Shown one piece after another: positions 60,102 to 64,000 of a DNA stretch of 64,000 nt. This stretch comes from an uncultured Ilumatobacter sp. (GTDB lineage: Bacteria > Actinomycetota > Acidimicrobiia > Acidimicrobiales > Ilumatobacteraceae). Where the stretch lies: contig CALKNK010000013.1 in NCBI GenBank assembly GCA_938091165.1, positions 124,001 through 188,000 on the forward strand, given 5' to 3'. Each line of letters begins with the position of its first letter. Positions within the stretch are counted from its first letter, which is position 1. Position numbers and translations under genes: made by a program. Below the pieces are notes generated by a model. The model ran no database searches. It was not told the DNA's origin and worked only from the letters and a program-made list of their open reading frames with translations.

Positions 60102-62413
60102 CAATGACTGACGAACAGCTCCCTGCCGTGGCCGCTTCGCCACAACCAGGTCACCTACAGACGCCCCCACCTCCAACATTAGTTAAGGCAAGGCTCACCA
60201 CCGAGTTGCTCGCCTCCATCGCGCTAACTGGTTTTTCGATCGCGGTTGCAGCCGGCTACGCGCGCGTCTTTACCGGCTGGGACTTCTTCGGCGACTTGGT
60301 TGTGCTCGCTCTCAGCGGCCACGCGTTCGGCTTTGTGGCCCGCCGGTTGCGGCTCCCTGGCTTTGTGTCGGTTCCATTGACAGTCGCGCTGATGGTCTGG
60401 ATCATCGCCGCCGTTCATTACCGCGATTCCATGTGGCTTTTGATCCCAACTGGCGACACCCTTGAACTGTTCCGCCAAGAGATTGAAGCCGTTCGCCAGC
60501 AGTTCCGGACTGAAGTGGCTCCGGTGAGTTTCGAAGGCGGCTGGGACGTGCTCGCTGCGATCGGAATCTCTCTGGCCGTCGCTCTCTCGGATGCATTCGC
60601 GTTTCGAGCGTTAGCTCGCGCTGAGGCTCTCGTTCCCGGTGGAGCGTTGTTCATCTTCATCGCTGCACTTGGCTCCGATCGCAGCCGAGTTGCGTTGGCC
60701 ACAGCGCTCGTGTTCGCCGGTGTGGTAGCTACAGTTGCCCTGCGCGCCCACCACGCTCCGCAACGCGGAGCAGTTATCGGCGCGCAACGTTCACCGATCA
60801 AACGAATCGTGCCTGCTGCGCTTGGTACGGCAACGGTTGTGGCCCTGGCAGCCTCTTTCATTGGGCCACGACTTCCCGGTGCTGACACCAGCCCCGTTTA
60901 CGAAATTCGGAGCAGTGGGGGCGGCCGTGTCACAAATGTGATTAGCCCGCTTGTCGATATTCACTCAAGGCTCACTAGTCGGTCTAACGCGGAATTCTTT
61001 TCCGTCCGAGCTGACTTCGCGTCGTACTGGCGGCTCTCCGCGCTCGCCAGTTTCAATGGCAACGAGTGGGGGCTACCCGAACGCTCTCTCACCAGCGCGG
61101 ACGGCGAACTGTCCACTGCCCGGGCAGGCACGGACGAACTCCGTCAGGAGATCACGATCGCAGCGTTGGGTGACAAGTTCGTGCCCACTGCTCCCGATCC
61201 CGTCGCCGCCTCCCCGCAGAAAGGACTTCGCTGGAATGCTGACTCGTCCACGCTCCTGAAAACCGACGGCAGCCTTATTGCCGGGAGCATATTTGAGGTC
61301 GTTTCTGCCTCACCGCGCTTTGATCTCAGGACCCTTCAAACCGCTACCAGTAACGACGCTGGGGACCCGATCTACCTGGAGCTCCCCGACAACTTCCCCC
61401 TATCGGTTCGCGAACTCGCCCGTGAGGTCACCGCTGTTTCGACGACTCCATACGAGGCCGCAATCACGCTCCAAGACTGGTTCCGCAGTCAGTTCGAATA
61501 CAGCCTTGAGGTGCAGACCGGTCACGGCAATAGCGCGATTGAGGATTTCCTCAGCGACCGTATCGGGTACTGCGAGCAGTTTGCCGGGACCTACGCCGCA
61601 ATGATGCGGACGCTCGGCGTACCCGCTCGCGTGGCGGTCGGGTTCACGCCGGGAAACTATAATGGAGAGCGGTACTCAGTGCTGGGCAAAAACGCCCACG
61701 CTTGGCCAGAACTTTGGTTCGATGGACTCGGCTGGGTTTTGTTTGAACCCACTCCAGGCCGAGGCGCCCCAGGTGCCGAGTACTACACCAACGTTGCGTT
61801 CGACCAAGACGCAACGGGAGTCGATCCCGGTTCATTTCCAGACGCTTCACCCGAAGGCGCAGCACCTGAGATCCCCGTCTCACCAGCAACAACCACCGCT
61901 GGACCAGTTGCGACCGCACCCGATGGCATCTCTGCCAGCCCAAGCACTAATAGTCAGCCTGACGAATTTACCGGGGCTGCAGCCGGAACCCCAAAGGAGA
62001 AGAGGACCTCGTATCCGACCGGCCGCCTGATGGTGCTGCCATTGATCGGTGTGGCAGTCGCTGCCCCGGAACTCACACGACGGTGGCGTCGCCATCGTGC
62101 ATCCACCGACAGCGCAGCCACCATCGCGCTACTCTGGCGTCAGTCTCTGGGCGGCCTACACGATGTAGGGGTTCACCCCGCCGCATCGTTGACGCCTATT
62201 GAGTGTGCTAGGCACGCTTCCGTCACACTTCCAGTTGTTGCAAGACCTCTCGCTTCGCTGGCGGAAGCGGTCACCGAGGTGTCATACGCACCGAGCGGTG
62301 CGGCAAATCAGATAGCCGAGTGCCGCCAATGGAAACGACAGATTGAGCGAGCGGTTAAGGATTCGCTCTCGCCTCTGGCACGAGTCCGACGGTACTTCAC
62401 CCGGCTGTCGTGA
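60098..62413 (+). CDS. TgpA-like membrane transglutaminase-domain protein
   Basis: Multi-pass N-terminal region (about six helices between 33 and 260), then an extracytoplasmic transglutaminase-like domain and a Pro/Ser/Thr-rich linker before a last helix (about 647-665) and a cytoplasmic DUF4129-like end. The triad reads Cys 492 (GYCEQFAGTYAAMMRTLGVP), His 534 (NAHAWPELWF) and Glu 550 (GWVLFEPTPG) where Asp is classical. ATG at 60098 overlaps the DUF58 stop; 771 residues. In a MoxR-DUF58-transglutaminase operon it is presumed to act on envelope proteins. Confidence 0.9.
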   Translation: MTMTDEQLPAVAASPQPGHLQTPPPPTLVKARLTTELLASIALTGFSIAVAAGYARVFTGWDFFGDLVVLALSGHAFGFVARRLRLPGFVSVPLTVALMVWIIAAVHYRDSMWLLIPTGDTLELFRQEIEAVRQQFRTEVAPVSFEGGWDVLAAIGISLAVALSDAFAFRALARAEALVPGGALFIFIAALGSDRSRVALATALVFAGVVATVALRAHHAPQRGAVIGAQRSPIKRIVPAALGTATVVALAASFIGPRLPGADTSPVYEIRSSGGGRVTNVISPLVDIHSRLTSRSNAEFFSVRADFASYWRLSALASFNGNEWGLPERSLTSADGELSTARAGTDELRQEITIAALGDKFVPTAPDPVAASPQKGLRWNADSSTLLKTDGSLIAGSIFEVVSASPRFDLRTLQTATSNDAGDPIYLELPDNFPLSVRELAREVTAVSTTPYEAAITLQDWFRSQFEYSLEVQTGHGNSAIEDFLSDRIGYCEQFAGTYAAMMRTLGVPARVAVGFTPGNYNGERYSVLGKNAHAWPELWFDGLGWVLFEPTPGRGAPGAEYYTNVAFDQDATGVDPGSFPDASPEGAAPEIPVSPATTTAGPVATAPDGISASPSTNSQPDEFTGAAAGTPKEKRTSYPTGRLMVLPLIGVAVAAPELTRRWRRHRASTDSAATIALLWRQSLGGLHDVGVHPAASLTPIECARHASVTLPVVARPLASLAEAVTEVSYAPSGAANQIAECRQWKRQIERAVKDSLSPLARVRRYFTRLS

Positions 62414-62429
62414 GCGCCGAGACGGGCGC
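62414..62429. terminator. Possible bidirectional terminator
   Basis: GCGCC (62414-62418) and GGCGC (62425-62429) form a 5-bp GC stem with a 6-base loop in the 21-bp space between the convergent transglutaminase-like and DUF3040 genes, followed by CTTATT on the plus strand. It is short and has no proper T-run, so confidence is low. Confidence 0.35.
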
Positions 62430-62434
62430 CTTAT

Positions 62435-62767
62435 TCACGAGCCCTCTTTGTCTCGAGAGACCGGCCTGCGGCTAGCGCTGAGCCACGCTGAGATCGGTAA
62501 CTGCCCTAGCCGGTCGCGCCCAACCAAGCGGAGTTCGGATTCGAGCATGACTGCCATGACCAAGACGAGCACGAAGCCAGCGAAGGCGAGGAAGAAGCTG
62601 ATAGCCAGGCCACCGATAGTGATCGCAAGTCCAAGTAGCAGCCCCACAACGAGAAAAAGCGAGCGCCGTCGAGGTACTCGGTACCCCTTCTGCGCAAAGG
62701 TGGGGTCCTGCTGAAGTTCATCTTCGATCTGGCGAAGAATGCGCTGTTCGTTCTCGGAGAGCGGCAC
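62435..62767 (-). CDS. DUF3040 domain-containing membrane protein
   Basis: Small actinobacterial membrane protein. It starts MPLSENEQRILRQIEDELQQDP, the DUF3040 hallmark, has RRRSLFLVVGLLLGLAI and a second hydrophobic segment (about 57-75), and ends in a basic tail (SASRRPVSRDKEGS). 110 residues. In many actinobacteria DUF3040 genes lie close to the mraZ/dcw region or dinB (recalled); here dinB is next, with 268 bp between. Function unknown. Confidence 0.88.
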   Translation of the reverse strand: MPLSENEQRILRQIEDELQQDPTFAQKGYRVPRRRSLFLVVGLLLGLAITIGGLAISFFLAFAGFVLVLVMAVMLESELRLVGRDRLGQLPISAWLSASRRPVSRDKEGS

Positions 62768-63035
62768 CCCTTCATCATCGCACGTTCAGGGCCGATCCTC
62801 AACGCGGGAACCAAGATCATTCCGTGCCGTTGCGTCACTTGACGGCCAACACGACGACAAGTACCGCCGAAAGCCCGCCAGGCACAGCGCTGGCCATCAT
62901 CGGCGCTTCAGAAATTTCCTCCAGGACAATCCGGGAGATCATTCTGAATCAATCCTGTTCAAGTGTCCCAGAGTTGCGTCGCGATCGGGACTTCAAGCAA
63001 CTACCACAGTCACTACAAGCCAACTGTCGAGCGAC
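62768..63035. other. 268-bp spacer between dinB and the DUF3040 gene
   Basis: No normal gene. A 35-codon minus-strand frame (62835-62942) from ATG to TGA encodes MISRIVLEEISEAPMMASAV followed by a hydrophobic end; AGGA lies about 11 bases before its ATG. It could be a small membrane peptide or chance. Nothing else was recognised. Confidence 0.35.
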
Positions 63036-64000
63036 TCACTGATTCGGTCCCCACTGCTGCTCGCCTCGCTTCACGTTTCGCATCGCTCCTCTGCGAACTG
63101 CGCTTGCTGGCCCAATAGCGTCGCCTCCGAACCGATCTCGAATTTCATCCAACGCAGCATCAGCCGCTCCGTAGGCCGGTACGTCTTCGGCGGCTTCATT
63201 GAGTGTCATCTGATGGAACACTGGGCCAAGATTTGATCCGGAGACTCCGAGAAGTCGAATGCCTGGCGAAGGATCAATCGTTTCCAAGATCGGCGCCAAT
63301 ATTTCCATGATGCCCGCAGCGCTGTCGATTGCTTCCTTACTCGTGGTCGATCGGGTAATCGTGTGAAACCCATCATCGAATCGGACCTTGAGTTGGAGCG
63401 TTCGGGCGCCCACTCCCGCCTGACGCAACCGGCTCGCAACCGCGTCGGCAAGACGCACAAGGTTGGTTTGCATCTCCGAAACGCCGCACAAGTTTTGCGA
63501 ATACGTCTCTTCGTGTCCGACCGACTTGGCATCGCGGTCGATTTCGACGGGGCGGTCGTCAGAACCAGTCGACAAAGCAATGAGATGATTGGCTTGATTT
63601 TGCCCGAGCGCAGCGGCAACAACGGCCGGTTCGATGCGACGTAAATCCTCCACGTGCACAATTCCCAGGCGATGAAGGCGATCGAGCGTCGCTGGCCCCA
63701 CGCCCCACAGTCGTTGCACGGCAAGCGGATCGAGGAAGGCCTGCTCGGCATCGGGGGCCACAACCATGACGCCACGGCCCGGTTTGATGCGGTCTGGCAA
63801 TGCTCTTGGCTTAGCCTCAACCGACGCAAGCTTTGCGAGAAACTTGTTCGACGCCACTCCGATACAACAGCCCAACTTCAGTTCGGCGCGCACATCGTTG
63901 CGTATCTGCCACGCAATATCCTCTCCACTTCCGAATAGCCGTTGCGATCCGGTGACGTCGAGAAATGCCTCATCGAGTGACAATGGCTCGACTAGTGGCG
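63036..64000 (-). CDS. dinB: DNA polymerase IV (5' end cut by window)
   Basis: Y-family translesion polymerase. The frame is open to the window edge, so the start is outside. The catalytic SLDEAFLDVTGS (second acidic pair) is near the edge, followed by GVASNKFLAKLASVEAKP, the thumb helix-hairpin-helix segment LWGVGPATLDRLHRLGI, and a little-finger domain (SVGHEETYSQNLC, ARTLQLKVRFDDGFHTITRS). The C-terminus (RGAMRNVKRGEQQWGPNQ) is short, and no beta-clamp motif of the QLxLF type is obvious. The 17 bases before the TTG in frame encode LVEP, as expected upstream of the catalytic Asp. Confidence 0.93.
   Translation of the reverse strand, partial: PLVEPLSLDEAFLDVTGSQRLFGSGEDIAWQIRNDVRAELKLGCCIGVASNKFLAKLASVEAKPRALPDRIKPGRGVMVVAPDAEQAFLDPLAVQRLWGVGPATLDRLHRLGIVHVEDLRRIEPAVVAAALGQNQANHLIALSTGSDDRPVEIDRDAKSVGHEETYSQNLCGVSEMQTNLVRLADAVASRLRQAGVGARTLQLKVRFDDGFHTITRSTTSKEAIDSAAGIMEILAPILETIDPSPGIRLLGVSGSNLGPVFHQMTLNEAAEDVPAYGAADAALDEIRDRFGGDAIGPASAVRRGAMRNVKRGEQQWGPNQ

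Noticed and set aside
62835..62942. 35-codon minus-strand frame with a hydrophobic end
   Set aside because: Too short and without comparative support to call as a gene; mentioned under the spacer entry.
1..64000. CRISPR array, toxin-antitoxin pair, secretion system or biosynthetic gene cluster
   Set aside because: No regularly spaced direct repeats, cas genes, small gene pairs of known toxin families, or modular synthases were seen on either strand.

Overview
The window looks like a chromosomal segment from an actinobacterium, most probably of the class Acidimicrobiia or a close relative. Grounds: mid-to-high-50s GC by eye, many GTG/TTG starts and 4-bp gene overlaps, a mycothiol ligase (MshC), an InhA-type enoyl-ACP reductase, the phosphatidylinositol-mannoside lipid genes (pgsA-patA-pimA) in the mycobacterial order, a Bpa/PafE-type proteasome activator, SepF/DivIVA division proteins, a type-2 isoleucyl-tRNA synthetase, and actinobacterial families such as DUF3048 and DUF3040. 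No rRNA, tRNA, CRISPR array, insertion sequence or prophage gene was recognised. Nearly everything is core chromosome and most genes lie on the minus strand.

Bases 1-18 kb (minus strand, read from high to low coordinates): mshC, thrS, a HIT protein, a small membrane protein, pgsA, patA, a 1.1-kb spacer without a convincing gene, pimA, lemA, htpX, a DUF3048 lipoprotein, pdxS, pdxT, yebC, a one-Cys peroxiredoxin, ruvC-ruvA-ruvB, queA and tgt (cut by the window start). From memory the backbone thrS-HIT-pgsA-patA-pimA-...-pdxS-pdxT-yebC-ruvCAB matches the order in Mycobacterium. It joins membrane lipid, vitamin B6, Holliday-junction and queuosine functions.

Bases 18-30 kb: fabI/inhA diverges from mshC on the plus strand. 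It is followed by a 640-bp gap, a phytanoyl-CoA-dioxygenase-like gene and a thioredoxin-domain (YyaL/SPATA20) gene. Minus-strand genes follow: a nitroreductase, an unknown 218-aa protein, dnaE, the proteasome activator bpa and a phosphodiesterase. An Rrf2-family regulator is divergent from the last of these.

Bases 30-54 kb hold a long division and cell-wall cluster on the minus strand: mraZ-rsmH-ftsL-ftsI-murE-mraY-murD-ftsW-murG-murC-murB-ftsQ-ftsZ-pgeF-yggS-sepF-divIVA-ileS-dksA-like-lspA-rluD. murF is missing from its usual place between murE and mraY. Upstream of mraZ there is a readable MraZ operator: six TGGG boxes plus one degenerate box on a 10-11 bp period, overlapping a -35/-10 promoter.

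Bases 54-64 kb: a lipoate-ligase-like gene overlapping an HNH endonuclease gene, a small conserved protein, an acyl-CoA dehydrogenase, a ROK-family protein with a degraded phosphate loop, a divergent moxR-DUF58-transglutaminase operon on the plus strand, a DUF3040 membrane protein and the 3' part of dinB (cut by the window end).

No clearly new multi-gene system was found. The best leads are the MraZ operator/promoter arrangement, the absence of murF, a DksA-like protein that has lost all four zinc cysteines but gained a histone-like Lys/Ala tail, a ROK protein lacking its nucleotide motif, oppositely charged long N-terminal tails on FtsQ versus FtsI/FtsW, two short tandem duplications spanning stop codons (pdxS and dnaE), and the unexplained 1.1-kb spacer inside the PIM cluster. 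All names rest on motif reading; no database search was run.
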